Source: Persicaria tinctoria (taxonomy: Eukaryota; Streptophyta; Magnoliopsida; Caryophyllales; Polygonaceae). Taken from it: a stretch of DNA of 64,000 nt. Shown piece by piece: positions 32,301 through 44,300 of this stretch. The position numbers were made by a program, and so were the translations under genes. The notes under the pieces were generated by a model that made no database searches, had not been told where the DNA came from, and saw only the letters and a list, made by a program, of their open reading frames with translations. Position 1 is the first letter of the stretch. Each line of letters starts with the position of its first letter. Where the stretch lies: positions 96,688,519-96,752,518 of the forward strand of contig JBANSL010000002.1 of the NCBI GenBank assembly GCA_037127255.1. Reading direction: 5' to 3'.

Positions 32301-33572
32301 AAATCAGCTATCTTAGGATATCAACACATAGACGATACAATCAACATAAAATATTTTCTCAACAACGACAAAACTTGGAACCAAAATAAACTACACGCAG
32401 AATTACAAAACATAATTCCAAATAACCTAATTGAAATTATCAAAACGATACCAGTACCACAGCACATCCATGTTAACAGACTTTATTGGAAATGGAGCAA
32501 GAATGGCTGGTTCAGCACCAAGTATGCAATTGATATGATACACAATCACAAGAAGCACGAAACATCAAATACAAATTGGGTATGGGGACTTGATATCCCA
32601 CCAAAAATAAAAACATTCCTATGGAAAATCCTGAAAAACGCAGTGCCCACCTCTGTCAGACTAGCTTCTCGACACCTTGGGATTCCGAAAAACTGTCCTC
32701 AATGTGACTCATGCTATGAAGATCTGATCCATCTTCTTTGGAATTGTCCGATTACGAGGGAAACCCTAATGGCAAATAACCCGGGAACGTTTCGTAAAAT
32801 AAATGGTTGCTTCAATGAAGATAAGCACTTGACCACTACTCTTTGTGAAATCAAAAATACGATAGGAACAAAAAGCTTTGAAGATCTCGCCTTTGCTTGG
32901 TGGGGTATCTGGTACTTTAGAAGCAAAACACTTTTTGAAAATATAAACCCGGACATAAGACGCATATTATCATTTATAAGGGAACAAAGATATGTCTGGA
33001 AGACTGCAAATTTAAACTGCCCGGACTACTGCAAAATTGACAAAACAAATAAGCCAAGCGAGGAGAAACAAAGGCCAATATCAAAGAGAAAGAGAACCAA
33101 ATGGGAACCTCCTCCAAATGGAACTCATAAACTAAATTTTGATGGCTCGCTGTCCACAGATGGTTTGGGCTCTTTTGGATTTATCATTCGTGATTCCGAA
33201 GGATCCCTGATTTTCTCGGGTAATGGACCATCACCAATCAAAACTGTATGTGGCTGTGAAAGTTTGGGTCTCTGGAAGGGACTTCAGGCTGTGACAGAAC
33301 TAAAAATAATAAACCTTATTATTGAAGGAGACAACCTAACAATAAGAAAAAGTATGAAAGGTATGGGGAAGCCTACTGGAGACTGTGAAATGATTGTCTC
33401 GGACAGTCTAGTCTCGCTGGGCTTTTTTGGTTCTGTTGAGATTCGTCATGTCTACCGTGAGGCAAATTTGGTTGCTGATCGCTTGTCACGTATCACACCA
33501 TTCTTCTACGGAATCTGGACTCTAGATGACTCTCTGTTGCGTAGTCTCATCCGCAAGGATGCTCTTGGCTGA
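29381..33572 (+). pseudogene. LINE-B ORF2 (endonuclease, RT, RNase H), broken
   Basis: Starts MKFSFWNIRGL, typical of the APE endonuclease. An exact 80-bp tandem duplication (29541-29620 and 29621-29700), followed by apparent missing sequence, breaks the frame; the correct frame resumes by about 29705 (MGDLNEILEPSDK at 29847, SDHAQ). RT has SPGPDGFPAGFF, RQGCPLSPYLF and an intact FADD in FLAFADDIVIF. TAA stops at 31641-31643 and 32223-32225 interrupt it in frame. Zinc motif CPQCDSCYEDLIHLLWNC and RNase H (FDGSLS...CESLGLW...EGDN...ANLVADRLSR) follow. All four RNase H acidic positions look intact. Confidence 0.9.
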
Positions 33573-33645
33573 TAGAGCTCAGCTCTATGGTCAAATTTTT
33601 TCCGTTTCAAAAAAAAAAAAAAAAAAAAAAATAACCAGGAAGCTT

Positions 33646-36600
33646 CTTGAATTAAAAAAGAGGAGTAAACTCTGGTGCAAGAACACCCTAAATAACACCT
33701 TTCGTCAAATACAAACTCTAGAGAAAAATCTGGAAAAAATCCAAGATAGCCTATACCAGTACTATGATGACAACCTAGAACATAAGCATAAAAGACTCCT
33801 GAAAAAACACTCTGAATTAATTAACTTTCAGAAAACCTATTGGGGGCAGCGTGCCAAACGCACTCATATAAAATCAATTGACACAAACACAAAGTACATT
33901 CACCGAGTTGCGTCGGGAAGAAGGAATAAAAATATAATAAAAACTCTCCATAATTTGGATGGGCAAGTATTTACAAACGACAATGAGATAGGGAAAGAAA
34001 TCCGGCAGACCTTTCTGAAGCGTTTCGAGGAAACTGCCCACCATAACACAACCTCGGACCCCCTGCATCTAATCTCCTCAGAGGTAAGTTCGGACGATAA
34101 TGCCTGGCTTACCAGATTCATCTCGAATGAGGAAATTAAAAAAGTTGTGTTCTCACTAGAAAACGAAAAATCACCAGGACCAGATGGCTTCCCTGCTGGA
34201 TTCTTTAAAACCTACTGGCATATTGTTGGCCCTGCTGTGATTAAGGCAATCAAAAGCTTTTTTAACAGCGGCCATCTGCTGAAACAAATAAACCACACAT
34301 TTATCGCCCTTATACCTAAAAGAGATGACCCAACAACAACAAACCACTTTAGACCCATTAGCCTATGCAACACCCTCTACAAGATAATCTCCAAAATTCT
34401 TACAGAAAGACTTAAGAAAATAATACCAAAACTTATCCACCCACTACAAAAGTGCCTTTGTCTCTGGCAGAGCTATTCAAGACAACATTCTCATAGCACA
34501 TGAAATCTTTCATTCATTTCATAACAAAAAGGGCAAATCTGGCTGGATGGCCATCAAATTGGATATGGAAAAGGCTTTTGATATGGTCTCTTGGAGTTTT
34601 CTTATTAAAATCCTAATGAAATTTGGATTTGACCCACTTTTCATTTCTTGGATTAAGGAATGTATAACCACGGTTACCTATTCAGTATTAGTCAACAACG
34701 AGCCCACAGACATATTTTCCCCTACAAAAGGGCTTCGACAAGGTGATCCCCTATCCCCCTTCCTATTTATACTAATCACAGAAGTACTCGCTAGAGAACT
34801 ACATACACATACTTCAAAACCAGACACTCAGATTGGTATCTCTGTTTGCAGAGGGAGTCCTAAGATCCCCTTTCTGGCTTTCGCTGACGACATCATCATC
34901 TTCTCCAACGCCAATGAAAAAGCGTGTGACCAAATCAACGAGATTCTGCAAACATATTGTAACAACTCTGGACAAAAAATCAACTTCCAAATATCTTTAT
35001 TCCAAACAACAAAAAACACCACTACTGCAAATAAGAATATAATACGGACAAAATTGCAAATCCCCCACACCACAAATCTGCAATCTTATCTAGGATGCCC
35101 AATCACCTCTGGAAAGGTCACAAAGAATACATTTGACACCATTATTGACAGCACAAAAAATCAATTAAAGAAATGGACAGCAAACTCTCTTTCCCAAGAA
35201 GGGAGAAGAACTCTTATTCAGAGCAACCTAGCTGCGAAACCCCTACATCTAATGCAATGCTTTATGCTACCCGCATCGATACACAAGGAACTTGATAAAA
35301 TAAATAAGAACTTTCTATGGAACAAAGGACCGCGACACAAACCGCTTGTTAGTTGGTTCGACATCTGTAAATCTCGCACTAATGGAGGTTTAGGTCTTCG
35401 CAGTTCCGAAGATATGAACTCAGCCCTACAACTCAAACTCCTTTGGAAAATCATAGCAGAGCCAAACAATCCTTGGGTCACTATCATCACCCAAAAATAT
35501 CTTAAAGAAACACCCTTACTTGAATACACAAAAAAGGGTAGCGCCTCTTGGCAATGGACAAAGCTATCAAAACTAATCTCCCTCTTCAAGGAGGGCCTCC
35601 GGTGGAGTGTGGGAGATGGCAAAACCATAAACTTCTGGACTGACTCTTGGGCCAACCAAAAACCACTAATACACCTAGCTGATAACACAGAAACAATAAA
35701 CGTAGATCTTAATGTGTCTTGGTTTATTACTTTAAACAAGCAATGGGATAGACTTAGGTTACAAAATTATCTTGAAGACCATTTGCACCAGGACCTAATC
35801 GATGCTATCTCACAAATCCCTATTCCAACCTCAACTATACAAGATAGGCTATACTGGCACCCTAGTAAAAATGGTTGGTTTTCGACAAGCTCTGCAATCC
35901 AACTAATCCATCAGAGGAAAAACCATAAACCATCTGAACTAAAATGGATATGGAAACTACAAACACTCCAAAAAATTAGAGGCTTTTTATGGCGCATATC
36001 TAAAGACGGAATACCCACCTCTTGTAAATTGGCCTCTCGCGGCTGCGGCAATACGACCACCTGCCCTTCGTGTGGCTTTAACACAGAAAACTTAAACCAT
36101 GTTCTACTCGATTGCCCAATCACCAAAGAAACTATCCAACTACTTAATCCAAAAACAGCGCGATCTCTAACTAAATTCCACAACAGTTGCTCCCCGGTAC
36201 ACACTCTGCTTAACGAAATCAAATCCGAACTAACAACTAATGACTTCACCTTGCTTGTAGTGGCTTGGTGGAGTATTTGGTATTTTCGCAATCAATCGCT
36301 TTTCAATAACTTAAAACCAGATCCAAAATCTATCAAAGCTTACATCGGAAAAAAACTACTACTATGGGATGTCTCGGGGACGGAGGAGCCCAATACGACG
36401 AACCTCTCAAACAAGACCTCACCAAAACCTAAGAAACGGCCTATAACCAAATGGAAGAAACCACCAGAAAATCACCTGAAGATAAATTTTGATGGCGCAC
36501 TTTCAACTTCCAGAAATGGAAGTTATGGGTTTATTATCCGCAATCATGTTGGTTCTGTTATCTATACTGAGGCTGGACCCTCCCCTTTAGGGACCGTGTT

Positions 36601-36886
36601 CAGGTGTGAGAGCTTCGCACTCTGGCAAGGTCTAAAGAAAGCAGCCGACTTAAACATACAAAACATCATCGTTGAAGGCGATAACATTTCTGTTATCAAT
36701 TGCCTAAAGCTAGCTGGAACTTGTCCCTGGGAAGCTGAAATAATCATCTCTGATTGCCTCCTTCTTCTCAAACGTTTCCGTATTGTGGTTGTTTCCCATG
36801 TTTACAGAGAGGCTAATCGCGTCGCGAACCTTTTATCCCACTACAGGTCCCCCTATTCTCATTCGAGTTTGCCTCCCGATCGATGA
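33646..36886 (+). pseudogene. LINE-A ORF2, reverse transcriptase and RNase H part
   Basis: Order: linker, RT (SPGPDGFPAGFF, RPISLCN, LRQGDPLSPFLF, catalytic FADD in PFLAFADDIIIF), zf-RVT zinc motif (CPSCGFNTENLNHVLLDCP), RNase H (NFDGALS...CESFALW...VEGDN...VYREAN). One extra base near 34448 shifts the frame within RT (...LIHPLQ then SAFVSGRAIQDN in the next frame). Otherwise open from 34547 to the stop at 36886. The last RNase H acidic residue reads VAN where relatives have VAD. Confidence 0.9.
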
Positions 36887-36954
36887 TTAAACACCTTTGG
36901 TGTTCTAATCAAATTCTTATCGGTTAAAAAAAAAAAAAAACAGAGCCATCATTC

Positions 36955-38137
36955 GAAGGTTTATATTTGTTGAAAATTCTCCCACATAGAAATATAGAAT
37001 ACGTTGCCTAACAAAACACGACCATCTATAAATCCTACCGTAAACATAAACATTTTTTTTTTGTATATGTACAAATTTGAAAAACCAATGTCATCTTTAC
37101 GAATGTAGATACTAAGCTCTCTGTTCTGAAGGGAAAACAATGACACGCTCAACACGTTCAACGCACATACTGACTTTCCGATAAACATTTAGTTGTCTAA
37201 AGAGCCCGACAATACTGTTGACTCTACTTTGATGGTAATATGTGATATATTTTTGTAGGGATGATGGAAGACAAATAAGGTAATATTTTATACAAATATC
37301 AATTATATTATGTAGTTCTTTTATTTGATTTATTATTCTCGGAATATATTTATTTGATTCACAAAATTATATGTGTTATATATTTTAATACCATTATATA
37401 TTTTAAGTATTGTTTAAATTAATTTATCCGATCAAACTAAATATGTATTATTTGTCGGATATAGTGCTTAACCAAATAGATTCGGATGTTATTAAGATTT
37501 GCTTTAAGACTAACGCGTGCAGGAATTAAACGGCAAAATTTTTACCGCACATATGCTATATATTTTAATTCCATTATATATTATAGTATTAGATTTAATT
37601 CCATTATATTTGCTTTGAGACTAACATGTGCAGAAAATTAATGATATGACTTTTTACTGCACATGGGCAAGTTATTTGGAAATGAAGAATCTTTGGCAAA
37701 TATATATTCAACGGCATTGAAGATTTGTTTTTAAATTGGTTTTCAAAATTAGATGTTTAACTTAAATTCATTTTTTATCTATTAGCTAGATTTTCTTTAA
37801 CCGTAAATAAGGTTTGGAGTTATCTAATTCTGTTTTAATCCATTTATCTAGATATTGTTAAGATATGCAGGGCTTAATTTGTCGAAGACCCTGGGCTGAA
37901 TTTGTGGATGGAGTATTCAAATTTAAACGGTGGTTTAAGAAGTGAAGATTTGGTGGAGTAAAAATCCAGAATTTGGTGGAATATATTCAATCTTAAAACG
38001 ACAACAATTCAACTCTTGTGTCTTTAAAAGACGAGATCAAGTGGTGAAGAAAAACACACAACAATACAAACACATCATTCAAGCGAGAACTTCAAAGCCA
38101 AATCGATCATCTTCAAGCTTATTTATTTTCTTTCTCT
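36955..38137. other. Intergenic, no gene seen
   Basis: AT-rich. The phrase ATATGCTATATATTTTAATTC near 37550 and CATTATATATTTTAAGT near 37392 are part of loosely repeated text. No domain, RNA gene or clear element ends. Confidence 0.35.
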
Positions 38138-38145
38138 CCCTCGTT

Positions 38146-38518
38146 CAGTGGCGTAACTACTTGGGGGCCAGAGATGGCCCTGACCCCCACAATCTTTTTT
38201 TAACGTATAGGTAGTATAGATAATTATATATTTAGTATTATTTATATAGGTAATTATATGTGATATTAGTAGTAAAAGAGTAAAATAATAAATAATTTAG
38301 TTGTTAAATGATAACCACTTTAATTTAGAGATTAAAGATTCAAACCTTAATACCTTTTGTTTGGTCAAAATTTTGTATCGATGCTTTTTTAAAAAGAAAT
38401 TGCATATTTAAATTATAAATTTATTGCTTTGTTTATAAATTTTTTTAAAAAATTGTGGTTGAGAAACAAAAAAAAAAAAATTAGCCCCCTCATTTTCGGG
38501 AGTCTAGTTCCGCCACTG
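38146..38518. mobile_element. hAT-like MITE
   Basis: Termini CAGTGGCGTAACTA and, reversed, CAGTGGCGGAACTA, the common hAT MITE ends. CCCTCGTT lies just left (38138-38145) and again at 38527-38534, separated from the right end by CCCTAGTG, which may be a decayed or extra duplication. The interior is AT-rich and non-coding. Confidence 0.7.
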
Positions 38519-38569
38519 CCCTAGTGCCCTCGTTGTAATTGCTTTTATTTCTAGTTGAGAGAGAAGAAA

Positions 38570-38990
38570 AAATCTGAGCGTTGTAAGATAAATCACTCTC
38601 GTTATACTAAGAGTATCCCTATACTCAAACGTATACACACGTTGGTGTGGTTATGACTATTATTTCACGAGAGCTTGGGCTGATTAGATAGTAGCGGGTG
38701 AGGCTACGAGAAGGGTAGTACTTCTAAATTATATCTAGGACTCTAAGGGATCTGAGTTGACTAGATAGGAGCGGGTGAGGCTTCGAGAGTTTAGAAGAAG
38801 GAAAGATATTCTCGGTTGTATCTAGGATCCATAAGAAGTGAAATAATAGTTGTTTGAATCCTACGGGGTTGGATAACCCTAGGCGGAGACGTAGGCTGGT
38901 TATAGCCGAACTTCGTTAACAATTCACGTGTTCTTTATATTTTATTCCGCACTTATAATTAACATTTTATTTTCGTAGCTTAACAGACCC
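38570..38990 (+). mobile_element. Possible Ty1-copia LTR remnant
   Basis: 38880-38990 (GGCGGAGACGTAGGCTGGTT..., AGCCGAACTTCGTTAAC, GTGTTCTTTATATTTTATTC, CGCACTTATAA) reads like the end of a copia LTR. 38690-38830 holds an imperfect direct repeat around TAGCGGGTGAGGCT and GAGCGGGTGAGGCT. No internal region or second LTR in the window. Recognised only by general wording. 38991-39368 shows nothing else. Confidence 0.3.
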
Positions 38991-39383
38991 GCAGAAACAA
39001 ACAACTGTTTGGAACGATTTCAAGACCTTGGAAGTGCAGTTCAAAACCTTGAGATCCAGTTTAGAGGCCTTGAAGTTGCCACTGCAGAAAGGCTTAATTT
39101 ACGAAAATCTTCCATAGTATATTCAACCCCCTTCTAAAGTATTTGTCTTATTATTATTTACATTAACTACTCGATTCTTAAATACGATCAACACACATGT
39201 TGAGTCGTTGACTTCTCGATAAACATTTTTTGTGGATTCGTTATGTGAATAGTTTTATCTCGTTTTGATATGCTTTTTTTTTAAAAGGCTTATGACAAAG
39301 CCATAGGGTGATGAAGGCGAGATAATACATTAACATTGCTTGCTTGACTTGCTTACAACATGGTAAAAAAAAAACATGTTATG

Positions 39384-42300
39384 ATTTTTTTTTTTAATTA
39401 GGAAAAATTTCGGGGGAGAAAACTCTACCCGAAGGCATTTTTTCGGATGAGGTCTAAAAGACCAGGATTATTTTGAATATTATTACCCCAGGCAGAGTGG
39501 AAAAGGTGTGCAACCTTATCAGCCACTCTATTGCCTATTCGGGGTACATGGAGGAAAGAAACTCTTTCCAGATTTGTTAACATAGTTGTAATATCTGACA
39601 AAATAAGTTCGATTTCCCATGGACATTTTGTTTTTCTGTTAAGATGGTCAATAATTATTTTAGAATCCCCCTCAATTTGAAGTTTGGTAATTCGTAAATT
39701 TATTGCGTTCTGTATCCCGAGTTTTAAAGCAAGAGCTTCCACTTTTAAAGGACTTTGATTACCAAGTTTCTTATATCCTATGTTGATTGGCCGACCTTCC
39801 CAGTCTCGGATAATAGTCCCAGCCGTGCTAGCCATGTTTAAGAGGGAAGAACCATCGAAGTTTAATTTGAGTGTTCCTCTGGGTGGCTTACGTCATCTAA
39901 TGTTTGCGCGTTGCATTTTTCGTTGTCTCTCAGGTTTGGTTCGTGTCTGCATGTTGGGGTCAACCTCGAGACTGTCCTCAAAATTAGAAGAATTGTTCCA
40001 GTTTAACTCGTGTGTTTTAATGATATGGAGTGTGGTATCTCTGCTGGGAATTGGAATCGACCTGAAGATATGCTGATTTCGAGAATACCAAACCGACCAC
40101 CAACAGGAGGCTAGCTTAGCTTTGGATTTACTGTTGATGTTGTTCCCAATGTATGCCAAAATTGGTTTAATGTCTCTCGATTGTTGAAGCATCGCTGCTA
40201 TATTTGTATTGGTGTCAGTTGGGAATCTGAGGAGAGAGGTTGTGTATTGGCATTCCAACAGAAGATGAGCATCATCTTCTACCGCACAATTGCACAAACA
40301 ACAAGTGGAGGGCACCGAAATGCTCCGCTGGGCTAATCTAACGGCCATGGGAAGACCATCTTGAGATATTTTCCATAAGAAATTTTTGACCTTTGGTGGA
40401 ATGTCTAATTTCCAGATCCAGAAATTAGGATCAGGACATTGAGAAGACTGACCTGAAATCAGTTTATATGCACTCGAGGTGGAGAACCAACCCTCCCTGT
40501 CCGGCCACCAGTATAGACGGTCCTCAAAGGGAGCAGACGGTAAAGGAATATCCAGGATTTCGTTGACAATGTTTGGAGGTAGCACCTGGCAGAGCTTCTC
40601 GGACCACCATTTTCCAGCCATAATATACTCACTAACGGTCTCCTCAAGATTATGAGTTGTAGGGCATTCATCCCTAGCATTCAGCAAGAGGCACGAGACC
40701 CAGTTGTCCGACCAGAATTTTACCGATTTACCATTTCCTATGGACCAGATCAGCCCGGTTTTGAAGGAATCAATGAGGGTTGTCAGTTTGGCCCATTGCC
40801 AAGATGAATCACCTTTTTTCCTATATTCCAGCAAATTAGACGACCGGAGATACTTGTGTCTAATAATGGAGACCCATACGTTTAATGGTTCAGCTAGAAT
40901 TTTCCATAAAAGTTTCATTTGGAGGGCTTCATTCATATCTTTTGATTTTCGGAGTCCAAGTCCACCAGCCCGTTTTGGTCTACAAATCCTATCCCAGCTG
41001 ATAAGTGGGCGGTGTTGAAGATCCTTATTCCAGAAAAACGTTATGTTCAGTTGATCTAATTCTTTATGTATTGAGGCCGGTAACAGGAAGTTTTGCATAG
41101 TGTATATGGGTTTGGCTGCTAAATTTGTGTTTATTAGGATGGCGCGGCCTTGCTGTGATAACGCATTAGCACGCCATTTACTTAATTGTTCTTTGGATCG
41201 GCATATGATGTCCTCAAATGTGGCTTTGCTTACCCTACCATTTATGATGGGGCGCAACCTAGATATTTCTCCAGGGAGGAGACATTTGAAATATTTGGAC
41301 AATTACCAAGCTCGGAAATCTTGGAGTCCGTAATTCCTTTGGTTGCTTGGAAACTAGATTTATGGTAGTTAACCTTTTGGCCAGAAACTTTACAGTATGA
41401 TTCAATTATTTTTCTAATCTTGTGACCTGCCTTAGTACTTCCTTTAGAGAAGATGATAATAATGTCCGCAAAGGAGAGGAAAGGGATCCGGGGACCACCT
41501 CGTCCAAATTTGAAACCTATTTGACTTCTTTCTAAATTTGATTCAATCGTTAGACTTCGCGCTAGAATTTCTGCTCCGAGAATAAATAGAAAGGGGGACA
41601 GGGGGTCACCCTGACGGATGCCCCGTGTGGGCAAGAACATTTTTGTTGGGCCATAGTTTACCAGTATTGAGAACGATACACTCAAGACACACTCCATAAC
41701 CCAGGAAATGAAAGTCGGGTGGAACCCGAATTTTCGGAGAACTTTTTTGGTGAAACTCCAGTCAACTCTGTCATGTGCTTTTTCCATATCTAGTTTTATC
41801 GCAAGCCAGCCCACTCGGCCCTTTCGAGATCTGAAAGAATGAAAAATTTCGTGAGCTATAAGGACGTTATCTTGTATAGCTCTATCCGATACAAAAGCAC
41901 CTTGAAGCGGGTGAATTAGTTTTCCAATGATAGCTTTAATCCTTTCAGTGAGTATTTTTGATATGATCTTGTAGATTGTGGAGCATAAGCTAATCGGGCG
42001 ATAATGGTTTGTGGCCGTCGGGTTATCTTTTTTTGGTAGGAGAGAGATGAAAGTATGGTTAATTTGCTTTAGGATTTTCCTAGATAAGAAGAAGCCCTTA
42101 ACAGCTCTAATAATGGAAATGCCAACAATATCCCAGCATTCTTTGTAGAACTCAGCAGTAAAACCATCGGGGCCAGGGGATTTGTTCTTACCAAGGTTAA
42201 AAACTGCCGATTTTATTTCTTTGTTGGACGGGTGTCGGATAAGGAAATTGTTTTCCTCCTCCGAGATAGCTGGTTGTATAAGATTCAGCAACTCTTCTAA

Positions 42301-42659
42301 TAATATGTCATCAATTGATTCCTTTTTGAAACGTTTTTCAAAGTCCGTCTTAATTTCATTTCTGACATTTTCTTCGCCGATAATTAAAGTGCCGTTACTA
42401 GAAAGAATGTTACGGATTTGTTTTCGGTGTCTCCGCCCTGAAGCAGTGAAGCCACACGATGAAAATACGAGGTGTTTGAATCTGATAGTTTGATATGCTT
42501 TGTTTTGGCCCTTTGGTTCCAGAATGTCTTTTGGAAGAGGAGGAGCTTTTCCTTTTTTTTGATAAGGCGTTGTTCTCTGGTACACGAAGGTACCGAGACC
42601 CCCCTTGGGTTAGTAGATTGGATCTTGAGTAATTCTTCCTCTACTTCAAGTAATTGTCG
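39384..42659 (-). mobile_element. LINE-C: 5'-truncated L1-type LINE
   Basis: 15-bp duplication AAAAAACATGTTATG at 39369-39383 and 42660-42674, with the A tail (plus-strand T run 39385-39395) at the left, so it reads on the minus strand. 3' hairpin at plus 39409-39433 (TTCGGG...CCCGAA), then ATTTTTCCTAATT. It entered a DNA element whose end lies at 42674 onward. Confidence 0.9.
39425..42659 (-). pseudogene. LINE-C ORF2 (linker, RT, zinc motif, RNase H), dead
   Basis: Begins in the linker (FQKTFWNQRAKTKHIKL). An 8-bp partial duplication (GCTTCACT) near 42440 shifts the frame. RT follows (SPGPDGFTAEFY, RPISLCS, IRQGDPLSPFLF), but the catalytic box reads FADI where FADD is required. One missing base near 41256 (LGC then RPIINGRVSK) shifts again. 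Zinc motif CCLCNCAVEDDAHLLLEC present. A TGA near 39893 separates RNase H (LKLNFDGSS...EALALK...EGDS...RVADK), which ends at 39425. Confidence 0.9.
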
Positions 42660-42673
42660 AAAAAACATGTTAT

Positions 42674-43670
42674 GTGCAATGGTGAGCCCCAACCTCGGGC
42701 CCTTAACTTACTTTTCTTATGCCACATCAGCTTAAGGGCCTCATTCTAACTTTTTAAATTTTCACCTTCATTCGTGAGCCCGAGTCTTGGACCCTTAAAT
42801 TACCTTTTATTATTTTTCCTTTTTATTTACTCAATTCTTTTTATTTTTATTAATAATAAAAATATTAAGTAATTAATTTATAATAACATAACATAAAAAA
42901 TATTTTTTTAATGTTTAGAAAGGAAAATATGGGTATTATTCAAATAATTTTTTTTCCAATAAACATATGCAAGAGGGGTGTCTATGTGTAGTTAAAAATA
43001 AATTCAATTCAAAAATAATTTTTTTATTTTTTTAAACAAATGAAAAACAACCGAAAATCATTTAAAAGTAAATAAAACATAAGTTCTGCCATGTGGCAGT
43101 TATGAGCCATACTTTTTGGGTCTCATATATAAGAGCTCCAAACAATGGGCCCTTACATTAAAATTTTATTTTTCACCATTTTTTTCTTATGTGACAACTA
43201 TAAGAGCAACCCCAACAACTTTTGTATAATAGAGAAAATGTGATATTTTAGAGAAAAAGAAGGTTTTTTCACCCCAACAGCTTTTGCAAATGGTTTTGTA
43301 AAATAGAGAAACATTAGGATAGAGAAGAAAAATCTCTAAATTTAGAGGAAGAAGTGAAATTTGTAAAATTAAATGCTTTGCTCTTCTCCATGACATTGTT
43401 AATAGATTTGTGGTTGAGATTGTAAGATTTTGAATTAAAGTAAATATTTTATGTCCTATTTCTATTTTCTTTTAATTCAAGTAAAATTTTACTAAATAAT
43501 ATGCTATAAATGTAGAATATAATTAATGTAAAAACTTGTAAAATAGAAAAGCTGTTGGGGTTGAGGTATAAAAAATTTAGAGATTTTAAAATTTTTTCCT
43601 ACAAAATAGAGATTTTATAGAAAAACTGCTGGGCTTGCTCTAAGAGCCCCAAGACTCACCATTGTAGAGG
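42674..43670. mobile_element. Possible Tourist-like element containing a second one
   Basis: Left text TGCAATGGTGAGCCCCAAC (from 42674) and right text, reversed, ACAATGGTGAGTCTTGGGGC (about 43646-43666) form inverted ends. A TTA/TAA-like flank is visible only at the right. LINE-C inserted at its left edge. AT-rich, non-coding. Confidence 0.4.
43204..43640. mobile_element. Tourist-like MITE, nested
   Basis: TAA on both sides (43201-43203, 43641-43643). Ends GAGCAACCCCAACAACTTTT and, reversed, GAGCAAGCCCAGCAGTTTTT. Subterminal copies of the ACAGCTTTT / AAAGCTGTTGGGG phrases. 437 bp. Confidence 0.75.
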
Positions 43671-43919
43671 CTCTTACAACATTTTACGAGTTTTGACTAT
43701 TTCTTCTAGGTCATTTTCTCCCCATTTTGTTGCTTTCACATCAATATAATATTCAAATTGCACACGTAATGATTACACATAATATGCATAATATTTAGGG
43801 GAATTTGCAAAAATAACCCATTTTGAAGAAATCTTTGCATGCCTAACCCAAGGTGCAACCGGTAGCCGGTATCGAATGGAGCAAAAAAAAAAAAAAAAAA
43901 AAAGGAAAGAGGGGAAAGG

Positions 43920-44300
43920 GAAACAGAAGAGGAAGAAGACGCCTCATTCGCGAGCTCGGTGCCATGGTTGAGGCAACCACAAGAAGGGAGAAGGAAGGGG
44001 GTCGGGGGCGGCGCTAGGGTTCCGATCTGAAGGAAGGGGATGGCTCCAACCGACAACCCTCTCTCTCCTTCACCACCATCGCCAGGCATTGGACCACGCC
44101 GTCGAGGTTGATCGCCTGCTGCGTCGGTTTGAAGTCCAATTCCGATGTCGGCCAGTCGTCTGCGGGCAAAATTGAAGGCATTAGCGCCGAGGACATAGAG
44201 ACGGTGAATTAGAAACGGGTTCGAGTCACTCGCTCCTCTCCGCCTTCACCACTGGAACCCTAGCGACATAGAGAGCTTGTTATGAATCTATTGCCTCCCC
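43920..44300. other. GC-rich left subterminal block of the Pack-MULE
   Basis: After an A20 tract the base composition becomes GC-rich, with short open frames on the minus strand. One carries text such as FKPTQQAINLDGVVQCLAMV that I cannot assign. Could be another captured first exon/5' UTR. 44301-45260 looks like intron or leader sequence with nothing recognised. Confidence 0.35.

Larger units (their letters stand above)
25468..33631 (+). mobile_element. LINE-B: long L1-type LINE nested in LINE-A
   Basis: Bounded by a 14-bp duplication TAACCAGGAAGCTT at 25454-25467 and 33632-33645, with an A tail of about 22 at 33609-33631. The length of about 8.16 kb is large for a plant LINE, because about 3.9 kb precede ORF2. 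The 5' region has an open leader frame built of repeats. 3' hairpin ATAGAGC-TCA-GCTCTAT at 33572-33588. The clean duplication and long A tail suggest a young insertion, yet ORF2 has a frameshift and two stops. Confidence 0.92.
25144..36940 (+). mobile_element. LINE-A: 5'-truncated L1-type LINE, split by LINE-B
   Basis: Outer duplication (A)5CAGAGCCATCATT at 25126-25143 and 36936-36953, with a 15-nt A tail before the right copy. The element body is 25144-25467 plus 33646-36940; LINE-B interrupts it within the ORF2 linker (...FKLTRKL / LELKKRSKLW). 5'-truncated inside the endonuclease domain, as is usual for LINEs. A 3' hairpin AACACC-TTT-GGTGTT lies at 36890-36904. Confidence 0.92.
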
